DNA from: Bugulina stolonifera
Lineage: Eukaryota > Bryozoa > Gymnolaemata > Cheilostomatida > Bugulidae
DNA length: 64,000 nt
Direction: 5' to 3'
Assembly (NCBI GenBank): GCA_935421135.1
Contig: OW285189.1
Span: forward strand, 21,392,298-21,456,297
The notes below the pieces were generated by a model. It saw only the letters and a list, made by a program, of their open reading frames with translations, was not told the DNA's origin and made no database searches. This document shows positions 31,501 through 44,110 of this stretch, in pieces. A program made the position numbers and the translations under genes. Position 1 is the first letter of the stretch. Each line of letters begins with the position of its first letter.

Positions 31501-32879
31501 TCCTGTAGGCGTATATCTATGTTATACAATACAATACAAGTCAACATTGGCCCTAGAAATATAAGTCTGATAGTAGACCGAAACAGCATGCTTCAACTAA
31601 AAAATTGAAATGTTTGAAATATTTTCCACTCCTTCTCTAGTTCAACATGCCCTCAACACTTTGTGATTTCATACCTTGGAATATGAATCATGAAAGAGGT
31701 CAGTAAATGCACTAATTTGAATTTTACAATTTAACGCAATACTTTCTTTTGAAATATTTCACTATTATCTTACAGTGATTGGTATTTGCTGTAATTTCTT
31801 AGTTGTTATAATACAATACCAAAGGAGTGAATGATTTTTTTACTTTGCACCTAAAGGCACCTTAGCTAAGTGACTAAATATGTGTAGTAATGGAAAACAG
31901 GTACCTTCCCAAGTCAAGTATAAGGTGTAAGGTAATATAGCTAGCTAAGTTATTAGCTGTCAGCAATCAGAAAATTATAGATAAAATGTGTGAGAATTAC
32001 TGCCTAGCATTCTTCTCTCTGGCGATTTGCTATTAATTTTGTAACACTACGCAAAACAAGATTGCTATAGATTGAATATTTCATCAACAGTGTAATGGAA
32101 TATTAATTTCCGCCAACATAAAACTGTTTAGAAGTTTATTATTTCGTTGCTTCCTGCTATTCCAGAGTTGCATCAACATCACCAGAACAAAAATAGAGTG
32201 TTAGCAATTCCACAGTCTAATAACGCATTTGTTAACATAAGAGTGATTTTTTGACTCAGGTCCAGTTTTTAGTGCATGTCCTGTGAACAAGTAGTGACTA
32301 ACTAAACAGTCACTGAGATAGCAAGCAGGATAAGAGACGGGACAAGAGTGGTCACTGGTCAGTAGTTGGTGTCACCAGGTGACATGATATCAAAATATAG
32401 ATAACCACTGGGACACATGAGAACTCTGAACCCATACAATCTGGTAGACAACTGTCACAAATAGCTTATGATGCTAGATAAGAACCTAAGTCTAACAAAC
32501 AAGACAAACTTGGAATCACCTTCAGCGGTACTGACCAACAATCTACTGATCAACAAAAGTTGTATAAACAGAGAAATTTATTCACTATCGACAAGACATT
32601 TTGAAGACACACATAGTATATATACTACATTTCATCAATAAAAAATCCAAAGCATATTACAATAGGCTAGAATTTAAATGAAAATTAGAAATTCAATGAC
32701 TACTAGCTTGCCAAATAGCAACCATGATTAAAATAATGCTAACTAATGATACGAAGAAGAGATTATAAAAACCAACCAGGATCTGTCATCGGCTGCTCTT
32801 GCTGCACCATCGGGTGATGGTGTGGTGGATTTTTATACATTACTCCAGAATGAGGATCGCCATAGTTGAGGCACATCAT
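28573..32879 (-). CDS. Nuclear receptor with ESCKA P-box (HR96/DAF-12/NR1-like), 4 coding exons, 465 aa
   Basis: A ligand-regulated type of transcription factor. Exons on the minus strand: 32879-32777, 31456-31230, 30549-30383, 29473-28573 (1398 bases, phases match). The DNA-binding domain has all eight zinc cysteines (78, 81, 95, 98, 115, 121, 131, 134). The P-box is CESCKAFFRRN, and the C-terminal extension RKEYILTEEEKSRKRQKIE (145-163) is typical of NR1-group receptors such as HR96, DAF-12 and VDR relatives. NR2 receptors usually have EGCKG or DGCKG instead. The whole ligand-binding domain is in the last exon: LLKGGSIELLIIRSVL marks helices 3-5, LFSPDRPNL the helix 7-8 region, and LMKEVL fits the AF-2 consensus (phi-phi-x-E-phi-phi). 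The first exon has a His/Pro/Met-rich stretch, and an in-frame stop lies upstream of its ATG. The subfamily (NR1J-like) is my inference from motifs, not a tree. Confidence 0.92.
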
Positions 32880-35033
32880 CTTAATAGCTAAGCTGAGCTT
32901 ACTACCACTCTAGTCGAATATAATAGTGAAAGTACTACAGAGTTGCTGCAGACAGAGTTAACCGCACATCTGTACTAGTCACCCAACCGTTACAAAGTGA
33001 TGAACCACTGAGCTGGTATCTGGCTAGCAGAGCTTGATAATTAAATTCGCACACCAACCTATTACCAAGTGGCCAATGAGTGCACTACCTCGTTATGAGC
33101 AATGGTAGAGGAGCATGACCTTTCAACTATAGAAATAGATAATGACTACCTTTCTCTAGCTCTTGTAAACTAATAGAGGTGTGGATCCATTGCAGCTGTT
33201 ACATAATGTTTACACTAGTAATGATAATGATGGTTAAATTGGCACACTTCCCAGTGTTACAAATAAGACTTGATTGGCTGCACTTTGTGGGCTATGGTTT
33301 ACATTAGATTATAAATATATTGGTGCTATGGTGTATTATTCATGTGAGAAAGTGAAAGAATATGCTTAGTTACACTGCCTGATCTCAATCACCTTTAATC
33401 AAAACAAGAATTCACATTATCGATCATATATACACAAAGTAAGGTATTGCAACTGAATACACAACATAAATAGCATAAAACTAATACACAATACTCAAAT
33501 AGAGAATGTCAATGGCTAAGTGTTTCCTAATTAATGAGTCAACTAATATGTGTTTTATATTGCTACCAACAAAACAAAACATTGAGGCTTAGTTGATGAA
33601 AATCAATGCTGCCATTTTGAATAGCAATAGCTTCATGGATATAAAATAGAATTCTCGTGTACCTAAGCACTGCCACCCTCTCTAGTTCACCCATTACCCT
33701 TTTGCCCTATATAAAAGGTGAAGGGTCACATGGCAAGGGTTACTCAGTACAAAACAACACACTTGTGTAAACAGCACTAGAGGGCTTAGGAATTTACCTA
33801 TTACTGGATATATCTCACAGTCAATAAGCAATAAGTAGTGGACTGATCATGCCAAAAAAGCTTATCTACGAATCTCTAGTATATCAAGAGTAGCACTGCA
33901 GACCTAATGACTCCACTCATGTTCTGCTGATAACCCTCTCAACAAAGTGGCAGTCGTCAGCCACCGCCAGCCACTGCCACTGCAGATAACAGCTAAATAT
34001 ACAAACTCGGTGCAAGCCCGCGTATCAGCATGGGGAGAATGAGCTCCTGGCGGATAGGGAAACACAAACTTAAAAAAACTACTGTGTAACATCCTACATA
34101 TGGTCCGTACAACATGTATGTATCACAACATTATGCTACATGTACACATCACAACATTATGCTACATGTATATATCACAACATCTACTAGATGTACACAT
34201 CACATTCACAACATATGCTACAAGCCTACATGTACACATCACTACATACGCTACATGTACACATCACAACAATCTTGTTTACTAGTTATTTTGGTTGTTG
34301 GTGTAACAAGTAAGGAAACCAAATATGTCATGACCTGTGAGTAATCATGGAGTCCATTCCACGCACACACTGTACTCAGCTTCCCTAGTAGCCCATGCAT
34401 TAGTAGCTACCACCATTGAAAATAAATGCTACATTCTGACCTCAAGCTGAGCTACACCAGCCATCACACCAACCAGGATAACTACCTCTGTATTCAAACA
34501 CCACAGAAACCAGAGGTCTTTCATCCCTACTAAACAACCTAACCAGATATACTTTGATATACCCCTAATAAAAGGTTTACCACATAGCAACAAAAATATC
34601 CATCAATGATCAATTAGTAATACCACCAGCATATACATGTACAGTAGATAAACTGAGAAATACACCCAGCAGAAGAGAGCACAGCTCCTGGAATTGATAC
34701 ATATTGAACAACTGAGACATTTGAAACTTGATTCTCACATAAACAGCCAGCAAATTGAAATTACATGGAACTAGTCCCAGTCCACTAGGACAACACCAGA
34801 GATTCCACCATCAACTGTCATATTAACAACAATCCCTTCACAGATAGAATACTGGTTTACAACCTAATGTTTTACAACTGATTCAGCATCAGGATATTTC
34901 CTAATTGAAATTCCAATCCAAAACACTTCACCTTAGTCGATCAAAATACACACAGATGCACAAAGTAGGCACAGTTGAGTTCAACTAACTATAGCCTAAC
35001 AGCCCATTGCTAGTGAGTGAGTGAATTACTTAC
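32880..35033 (-). other. Upstream region/intron between the two candidate 5' exons of the nuclear receptor
   Basis: If the exon at 35034-35179 belongs to this gene, the stretch is an intron for that transcript and promoter/5' UTR for the other. TATATAAAAGG near 33708-33718 looks like a TATA element, but on the plus strand. A tandem repeat lies at 34110-34275. No other gene is seen. Confidence 0.5.
34110..34275. repeat. Degenerate minisatellite, about 27-bp unit (CTACATGTACACATCACAACATTATG)
   Basis: About six imperfect units share ACATGTACACATCACAACAT. The open frames on the plus strand (34100-34344), rich in YMYISQH-type repeats, are products of the array and not genes. Confidence 0.85.
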
Positions 35034-35179
35034 CCATCATCTCGTCTGATCCAGTTCCGTTGCGATGCTGACCCAACTGAGAGTGAGGAACTGGTGACTG
35101 TGAGTGATGGTGGTGTGCGGGGTACGGGTGGTGGGTCCCTAGCCTCGAGTAATTCACCACACCGCTCACCCCGTGCTCA
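35034..35179 (-). CDS. Candidate alternative 5' exon of the nuclear receptor
   Basis: The minus-strand frame encodes a His/Pro/Ser-rich stretch (THHPYPAHHHHSQSP, then GTGSDEMM) and ends in a strong GTAAGT donor with one base of a Gly codon. That is exactly the phase of the donor at 32777, and it joins in frame to exon 2 (G-LHALWES). The composition resembles exon 1 of the main model (HSGVMYKNPPHHHP), as expected for the variable A/B region. The upper boundary (35179, acceptor AATACAG) is a guess. The frame has no ATG until the final two codons, so either another exon supplies the start or translation begins at ATGATGG. This is an inference from phase and composition. Confidence 0.5.
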
Positions 35180-35978
35180 CTGTATTCATCCAGTTTTAGG
35201 TGAAAATATAACAACTAAAACTGAAGTTAGACCCCACAAGAGGAGTCAATATGTCGAGTAGTATACGCCTTGGATAGGCAAACTAGTATTGCCGAGGTTT
35301 CGGTTGAGTAGCCCAAATACCTAAGCTGTACAGCGTGAATGTTCAAGTGGCTGTGAAACATAAATATGAGCTGCGATAATGCACCGAGTGACCTACGCAC
35401 TGAATGACCCCACCATAACTCGACTGAGATGATAGCTAAATAATTACAACAATGTAGTAATACAAAGAGGCACAATGCATACACCAAGGCATTGAATTTC
35501 ATTGGCAAGTCAAAGATCAAACACTATTCTAGCGAGAGAATAGCCTTATTTTCAATAGAAAATGATTGAATGCTTGCAAACTATCACCTATATTTTTTGT
35601 AATGGCAGATCATAGGGGCCAGCTAAGCCTTTATCACTATATTGATCTTGCTCCATTACAACTTTGTTTACGAGTTTTTGAGATCATGTTGATAATATTT
35701 CAAGTAAGCATTAATATATCATCTTTTGGCTCATCTCAGCACCTTATAATTACTCATTATGCTACCTTTATGATTCATCTAAGCATATTTATATATCAAG
35801 TAGCTCCATCAAATAGACACCTACTGCCAATGTTGTAAAGTAAACCCTTGTACCAGCAGGCCAACACCTACTGACCGCTGTAGTATTTACTGTTCATGAC
35901 CTGAGTTGACTGGTATTTTCAGATACAATGTATCCTACCTGGTGTTCGAATCTGTCTAACTACCTAACTACCAAACAT

Positions 35979-35995
35979 CCCCCCCCCCCCCCCCC
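35979..35995 (+). repeat. Homopolymer C17
   Basis: Seventeen consecutive C residues. Its length is likely unstable or uncertain in the assembly. Confidence 0.95.
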
Positions 35996-38900
35996 ATTTC
36001 TACAAGCTAGCGTGGACTAACTTCATAACCAAACAATGGAGCAAAGCATATTAGACTCGGGATGTACCACATTTATGCAGATAAATACACCCTATATGCA
36101 TGTTCATGGTTAACTCATACAATTTGAATGTGGTCTTTGAAGAGATATTCAAGGTTCATGTGACATGTGCCAGTGCCATGTTCAAGACCAAGAGCTAATA
36201 CCGGACCCGAGTTTAGCATTTAGGCTACCTACATGTACTTTACCAGTTTAGGGTTTGAGGTTCAGTTTTCATAAAAACAGATCTTGGAACTTAATATGAT
36301 TAAAGTTATAAAATTGAAAATTCAGGAATACTCAATCCCCTCTGTAACTGGTAACAACTTGTATCTCAGTTTTACCAACAACAACAACAGAGATATCATG
36401 TTGCGTAGAAATGAACAAGTGCTAGGTAAATGTGTACTATGTAATGTTGTAAGGTGGTAAAACTTCATAATGTAACAACCAATGAGATAAACACACACAG
36501 CATTACAGTTGGCATACAGCTTCAAGCAAGCTAGCAGAGTATGGAGTTATCTACTCTCTTGCTGATATAAGTTTTCCACATTTACCTGGGGTATATCAAG
36601 TTTGTATGTATTACAATTATCATATACTTGCTCTTTAATATTTAATAAGGTAGGTTGAAAGGAATTGATGGCATCTGAACACATTATATATATTTTACAT
36701 GCTTGGCTACCAGAATCAATAAGTCTTTGGCGAAAATTAATCAAACATGAATTTAAAAAGTTTACTGGTCCCTGGAGAGGAAACACAGAGCGTTTGAATC
36801 TGAACAACTTTCATATGATTTGTAATAGAGCTGAACAAGTTGAGATATTGTGGTATAACATAATAGACTGGATAAACATTTGTATCAACTTGGGTTATTA
36901 CCCTCGCATTAGCTAAGGGCGAGGCATGAAAAGCAATTATGTAGCTTTTGGATAATGGCAAAAAGCTTGATAAATATAAAACCTAGTTCAACATAGGCTA
37001 ACAACTTGATAAAAATAAAGCTGTCTTCAAGATAAGAGAGCAATTTCCACCACAGAAACAAACTATGTTTCTGCACTTATTCCACTGACTATTTCACCAT
37101 CGATGTCACTGGCAGTTAGTGCACTGCTGAGCAAAATCTTTGCAACTTTTCAAAGAAATCTGTTGGAAAACAGTGCTTCAACACCCTAAAAGCTAAACCT
37201 GTTGCTAACCCATCAAGTGGCAAACAGTAATTTATGAACTGTCCTCTTACCACTGAGCAGTGTACATCTGCTTTAGGCCAGTTAACCAAACACAAGTTAT
37301 TTTAGAACAAAACTAGAAATGTTTAGATTTAGACAACCAGGACCAGACACCAGAGATCTCTCACAGATAGACTTCAAATAAAACTAATATATTCAGCTAA
37401 TGATGCAGAACCAATTCTGATGAGTGATTAAATCGAAAGCATGACTAGCAAACTAACAATAAGATACTATATTGGAACACAAGAGGAACAATAATCCTTA
37501 ATCATTAATCCTTCTGGGAACACAATTAATAGAATGACAGTCGTCATTGTTATCATTATTCACTGACTTCTCAGCCTAATTATCTTCAACTTTCCTAAAT
37601 TTCAACTTCCATTACTCTGCCGGTTTTTCCAATCATCCACATCACTTGGAGTTATGTTCTCTTGACTCTTTATTAAATATTTGTAAACACATAAATCACC
37701 TGAGCAGTTTTTTGATACATTTTGTTAACACTTCTGAGGGATGTGATTAGTTCATCATTCGATTAGAATCTGACTCACTCACTCGCGAGGTAAATCCAGA
37801 GCAACTATTTGAAGGTAAACCATTGTCCACAAGGATTTTAATTAATATGGTTAACCAAAGTGACCACATGTAAACATTAGACACTTCCATTTTACCACTA
37901 CTAGTAGTGGTAGTAGTAGTTATATAGTAGTAGGTCCTCCAATCTACTTGCCCACTATGTTTCCATATCTATGATCACCACCTAGTTCACCACATGGGCC
38001 ACCAGTATGTTTGTATTATCATACAAAGTTCAGTAGCTATTATCTGACCGCAGAACTTGATATAATTATATTATAATTATTTTTATAGAATACACAAGGG
38101 AAGTTTCCACAGTGCGCAAACTGGAACAACCACCACAAGAATTCTAGTAAAAACATTCGTCTGTCAGAGGAAATAAGAACTTCTTTACACAGGAAATGGT
38201 TATAGCTCCATTGTTTCATTATGATCAAAATCACAATACTGATAAGATTAAATCTATATTTATACCACTATCACATATTAATTATAAACTGAAAGTAGGG
38301 TGTATAATAATAATACATTATGGCTGTATAGTACTTAGTACAGTCTAGTCTGCAAGTTTACCACCATATATGGACATTTAGCAACTCATTTTGAGTTGTA
38401 TTGTGGATTGTAGGACGAATTTTTCTTTACTAAACCGACACTTTTTCCAAACCAATCAGTAGTAAATGGCAAACCATGCTCAGTCAAACATAATTATGCC
38501 TATATAACCACCGAATATAACATAATAATACATGTAAGCCTCAGTGTGTATACAGGTATAGTGTGTACTATATCAAATCTACTCCTGTAATTATAATACA
38601 ATGTATTAGAAAATATAATGGTAGATAATAAAATGGAACTTTCCCTTTGGTTTGATTGAAGAGGTATAGATAATTACCTCCAACCTCAATGATCTGTAAA
38701 CTCTTGTTAATGAAGTACTAAAACTAGTACTAAACTGTCATAAGCTGCCATACATATCTGGCTTAGTACCCACAACGAATATTTATGGTGTGGAAACAGA
38801 CAGATAAGTATGTTACCTTAATTCAAGCCTGTATGTTGTACTACATCAATAAATCATATGTAACAGTCTACAATTTTGGATTACCACAGCATGAGGTAAC

Positions 38901-40522
38901 TTGGTGTCACTCTTCCCCTTCATGTAGACCTATCACAGTAGTGGTTAGAAAGTTGAACACATAGCCTATAATAAGTTCCTTCTGAACAGTGATTGCATGG
39001 TCGAGGAATCTAATGTAGATGTAGACCTGTTCATGATTCATAGCCATGGAAACGGCATCTCTGTACTCTTGGCTACCAGCCCAATGTCACAGAGTATCAC
39101 ATAACTTCTATTTACAACTAAATAGTAATCATACTCCTGGTCTTTCACAAAGTATTCTGATGATTGCTAATATTGTGAAGCTAACGAAATAGGAATGTTT
39201 CATGCTGGTATGGGATTGTAAAGGCAATAATAGGTCTGTATCGTAGAGATATCGGCTACAAATGGCTGAGCATGGATGAAGTACTGGCTCAATGGAGCAA
39301 AGTAAATGGTCCATCAGTGAATGAATGATTAACTAAAGCCAAGACAGCAGGAAATGAAAAGGTCCAGAGACTGTACCAAAGTGTTTTCTACTAAATAATA
39401 GATAGGTTTTCAAAACCATTACGACTGTCCATTTGGCTGGAAGAATAAACACAACCTCACTATAGCAACTAAAGCTGACAATAAAACTACAGGAAACCCA
39501 CAGTAGAAACTCCACGGTAGAAACTCAGGCTGATAGAAGCAGTCTTCAAATCAAGAACCACAACTAGCCATAGACGTCAGATTTGCTGACAGCGTTATAT
39601 GAGTATAATCCAGTGTGTTAGTGTGGAGTAAGAGAGGATGAAATGGGATCGGTAAGATTCAGTCAAGGTAATAGACATAGTGGAGATAGACTCTGGTAGG
39701 CTGTCTCTCTAGTGAGAATGAGAACCATGGGATAATCTTGCCTAGCTACAGTATATATACATGTATGTGCAGGGCTGAATAGGAAATAAGATAGCATTTC
39801 TTCTTTGCTACAACTGAAGCAATAGAAGTTGTCTTCTTTGTTTACTTCTAAGTAACCCACCAAACCAATTATCGCAACTGCAAACCTAGATCTAAGCCTT
39901 TAAAAACAATGTACAGTATTACGTCTAATCTTGTTCTACTTTATACTACACCTACTGTGATCTACTGTGTAACGATTGTAAGAATGTACATTTGTACTTC
40001 TATGTTGTGCGGAGTACCTCTATCTTTGGTTAATTTATGTAAAATCATGGAATATGCATTGTATAGGTATAACTTACCAGAAGAGTTAAAGTCCATGCTT
40101 ATTCCCACAGAATAGTCTACACCAAAAAGTTCCTCTACAAAATACGATTCTATCTATCAGCATATAAATGGTAAGACAGAGCACGTGTGATAGCTTGGTC
40201 AAGGTCAAAGAAGATATCCTTCATTAAAAGTGCCAGTAATTAAAAGTATCACAGAGGTAGGTCAAGTTTGAACAGTCACCGAGTGAGATCAGTCTTTATT
40301 CTTTGCCAAAACCAAAGTAAGGAGAATTGGTCTTCTCCGTTTATTCTTGAGTACCCTAAACCTAATTGCACTACTCACAAACATGTATCCAAGTATCTCA
40401 AATTAGGCAACCATCTACACATAAAAAACTCACTATTTGTGCAGTAGCCCTATGACTAGACTTAACCAGTGTGGACTAGTTGCAATAACAAATGCACGAG
40501 AGAGCAACTCCAAAACAATACT

Positions 40523-40555
40523 CTTTAACCACAACAGCAACTATTGTGGTTAAAG
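40523..40555. repeat. Perfect 12-bp inverted repeat with 9-base loop
   Basis: CTTTAACCACAA (40523-40534) and its reverse complement TTGTGGTTAAAG (40544-40555). Short hairpin with no known role. Confidence 0.8.
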
Positions 40556-43374
40556 GGTAATGTGTAGTAGTGTGTCAACTGTTGGCACACAACACAACTA
40601 CGTACATGATGGTTTTAGATGGCCACGCAAAAACACTGGTACCACCAATATTTGCTGGGTACATATTTCATCTACATCAGTGTGAACATGGAAGGTTATA
40701 GTATCAAAATATTCACAAATGGATTCCCTGTAAATTAGAACCTCCTGTATTTAATGAATCTCACATATATCTAGTCAAACATGTCCAACATTAGAGACAC
40801 ATGTTTCATATTTTCTATCAATACTGTTTTAGCCTATTAGGAAGCAAAAAATCATTATACAGGGAAAAACGATTGAAATTAAAAAAATATGTCTAAAATC
40901 AAACATTTGAACTTATTTGTTTAAACTCATAAGAGAGTATTGGTGGATATCAGAAATACGCAGTGAATGTATTAGGCTACACAGTCATACTCACCAGTGT
41001 CAATTACTGATTAGATTTTCTGCTGAATAATAAGCACTACAGTATCAACCACAGGCTCCTTTCACTTACTTTAGTATAACACATAGTGGTGTACTGCAAA
41101 CAAAAGTCATATAAAATATGTTAATAGTAACAAATTCAAAGCCATTGTGATGGTTTTAAAGTGAACAAAATGGTCCATAGAAAAACATATGAATAGCTGC
41201 CTGTATGTAAAACATTATCAATAGTGAATGATCAGGGGACAAAACTCTTAGGGCAGTTAAATGACTTTGTGTGGATAAAATCAATATTCTATGCAGAGAG
41301 AAGTTATTTGTGTGACAATCATTCATTATTTGAACTTTCCCCAGATGAAAAGATCAGACCATACAAATTTTCATTATAATTCACGCCACCACCTCTGCTT
41401 CTGAAGACTTTTAATAATGTTGGGAAGGTTTTCAGTAAAAACCTTCAACTCGATGTATTATTTCTACTAACCAGAACATCACAAAGAAAGATTCCCAATA
41501 GCTAAATATTTTATTTATCTTAAAATAGTGATTGAAAATGAAGCTTTCAACTTTCTAGAGTAGTCAAAGTGAAGTCGGTAAAGGATAAGCTGACAAAATG
41601 GACAACAATATTGGGAAAATTCTATATTGGCAAAAGTCTATGTAAAACCTTATAAACTATGATTCACATTACTTTTTTACGGTAGTAAAAACATTTGATT
41701 TTAGCAATAAGTGCTTCATAACAATCCCAATTAAATTTGCTATAAAGAACCAATTTTGTCAGCTAACATTTCTTCAATAACTAAAAGTTCTGAACTTTAT
41801 TTCTACATGTATCTGTTCTTCAAATTTTCTTTGAAGATATTGGAGCAGTATTAAAGGAAAAGGACAACTTCTTATGTTCCTAATTTTCATACACTTCATA
41901 ATCTATTGTGGAAATTGAGTGAAACGATGGTTTCAGATCCACGTTAAAAGATGAGAGAACTAATAAACTACATGTATATTTGATTCATATACTTATTCCA
42001 TCTCTGGATAAGATACCACTTGCTACATATAAGCTTACTTTACTTATACATCAGCTTTTTACCCCACACTGTAAACAGTAAGCAGTTTGCTTCCAACTAG
42101 GCAACACCAGAATGGCATTTGTAATGGTGAGATAGTCAATTTGAATGAAAGGCTAGAGGGATTGGCCTGACAAGAGTGGGAAACCACAGTAGGATTAGCA
42201 ATCAATTGGGAGCACTCATGTCATTGTCTGTTGGGTGTTACTAGTATCTGCGACTGTTGGCCAAATCACAAATTATCTTATGCGTAGCGAAAGAAAATGA
42301 TTTCACGGAGTCCGCTCTTTGGTTTCAAGCATAATTTTTTAAATCTAATGCAAAACTTTAGGCACTATAGGTGTAACAAAGTAGTAGCAATTAGACGTCG
42401 AATTACAGTAATCCCTTGCCTTCCCAACCAGAGCTAGCATCATATTAGCCTTCACATCATTACCACATTCACATTAAGAAAACATTCAATAAATAATATT
42501 ATTCGTTTCAACTTATTTGACTTAAAACGAAAGTACCCCAAATGAGGAAGATCATTTGAACGGAAGGAGCAAGAAAAATCAAAGTAAATATCAGCACTTG
42601 ACTATAAAAAATATAAAAATGATAATAATCATAATGATAATCTCAATCTGTATACAATGGGGATTGGTACGGTGTTGTTTAATACTATAATAGTCATCAT
42701 ATCAATAGTTCACATTAAGAGTGATAACACCACAGCACAATTCACTAAATTATAGATATTTCACTTCAATATGAGTATGAACTATCATCATAACAACACA
42801 AAAATCCAAACCTGTAAAAGTCACAACTTGTCCTGAAATTACAAACAGGAAGTTATTAGCTGAAATTCCTACTTTGTTTTTTATCTAGGGTTAATACATA
42901 GTGGAACTGATGCAGTATTTCGTTACAAGTGTCATATTTAAATCCCACGCTATGGTCGGTGCTCCAACTTAGTCATTTCTCCTACAATGTGTTTCCGGTT
43001 AGTAAATTTTGGGGAATTCCTTTAGCTTTTCGGCAAGTTGAAGTTGTTAGCAAAACAGAGGGAAGTCAGAAATGCAAATGTGTAATAAATTTAAAAGTTC
43101 ATCCAAGCAATTGTACCAGAATATATTTAATGTTGAATAAAGTAGGCAGTTGAGACCAAATTCTGAAATCCACTATAGATAAAATAGTTATATTTTATTT
43201 AAATTAAAAAATTTATTTATATCAATTAACTAATATTTTATTATTATATAGTATTAATTATATTTACATTACAATTATTATTATTACAATTACTATTATA
43301 ATTCATTGATATTGTATATATTATATGGTTAGATAGGCTCATAGACTGTGATGGAGGCTAGCAAGAATAAAAAT

Positions 43375-43938
43375 TTCAAAGTGAAAGTAAAGAAGGTACT
43401 AGTTGCCAAAAGGCAGTTAGGAATGATTAAACAAGCTCTCTACTGGGCCCCCGAACGTGCACATCTAATTGCCTATAAGGCCTTGTGACTTCCGCACCTG
43501 GAATATGCAAGCGCTGCATGGGATCCAACGAGTAAGAAGGAGATCACTGACCTCGAAAATGTTCAGACTTATGCTGTTCGGTTCATTAGCCAACTCAGAG
43601 GACGAGATGACGTTGAGAGGGCCATGGAAAAGCTTAACTTACAGCTACTAGACCAGAGAAGAAGGAACCACCGAGTAGGGCTTTTCATGCGAATACTCGG
43701 GAAGGAAGAACAGCATCCCGCTCTAAGTGCAGCCTATGAAGATCTGCTAGAGCATCAAACTGTGGGAACAGTGCAGACTCGTTCTCAAACCATCGGACTC
43801 CCCCGTTCAGTGGGAGCAAACAGCAACAAATGTCTCAATAGCTTCTTACCAAGAACTATTAGAGATATGAGGATTGGATACAGCCCAGAAGAAACTGCTG
43901 GGCGGTTTTCAACCGCAACCCCTACTCAGTCAGGCTAG
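43375..43938 (+). mobile_element. Non-LTR retrotransposon reverse-transcriptase remnant (jockey/CR1-like 3' part)
   Basis: A nearly open plus-strand frame reads AKRQLGMIKQAL, APERAHLIAYKAL, then after one in-frame TGA (43486-43488) LPHLEYASAAWDP, LENVQTYAVRFI, DQRRRNHRVGLFMRIL, and SFLPRTIRDMRIGY. This order (LG-x-I-K, the AYKAL-x-x-PHLEYAS-x-x-WDP motif, VQ-x-x-A-x-RFI, RRR-x-x-R, then PRTI-x-D) is the usual segment after the reverse-transcriptase palm in LINE elements. The catalytic FADD-type core and the endonuclease are absent upstream, so this is a 5'-truncated dead copy. The single stop and intact frame suggest fairly recent decay. It shares family features with 12122-12319. Confidence 0.82.
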
Positions 43939-44110
43939 ACAGTCCTGTTCCGTTATCACTGCCAGTCTATTGCATTATAATAAGTTTAATACTGTCCATC
44001 CACTGACCAACCCATGTACCATATGCGGCACACCCCTTCTTCCCTCTAGGGCGGTCCAGTGTAATGAAGTTGACAGTAAGTTGACAGTAAGTTGTTTAGT
44101 TCTTCTGTAA
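43939..44110 (+). mobile_element. Decayed PHD-like zinc-finger fragment, possible LINE 5' end
   Basis: In the frame closing at 44110, CTICGTPL (from 44015), AVQCNEVDSK and LTVSC recall the Cys-x2-Cys ... Cys-x2-Cys-x4-His-x2-Cys start of PHD fingers found at the N-terminus of some LINE proteins. The expected second cysteine of the third pair and the histidine are replaced (Val, Thr). The match is partial and tentative. It follows directly after the reverse-transcriptase tail, as in a head-to-tail arrangement. Confidence 0.35.

Larger units (their letters stand above)
35180..43374. other. Long region with no recognised gene
   Basis: About 8 kb of A/T-rich sequence. The 36547-36916 stretch is open on both strands for about 80 codons, but neither protein is recognised. 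The frame at 39909-40115 is also unrecognised. Long-range regulatory sequence, unannotated non-coding RNA or further 5' exons of the nuclear receptor are all possible. Very A/T-rich stretches flank the retroelement remnant (43190-43330). Confidence 0.55.

Noticed and set aside
34100..34344. Open frames with repeated THHNIMLHV/ITTLCYMYI segments
   Set aside because: Minisatellite translation; no conserved protein.
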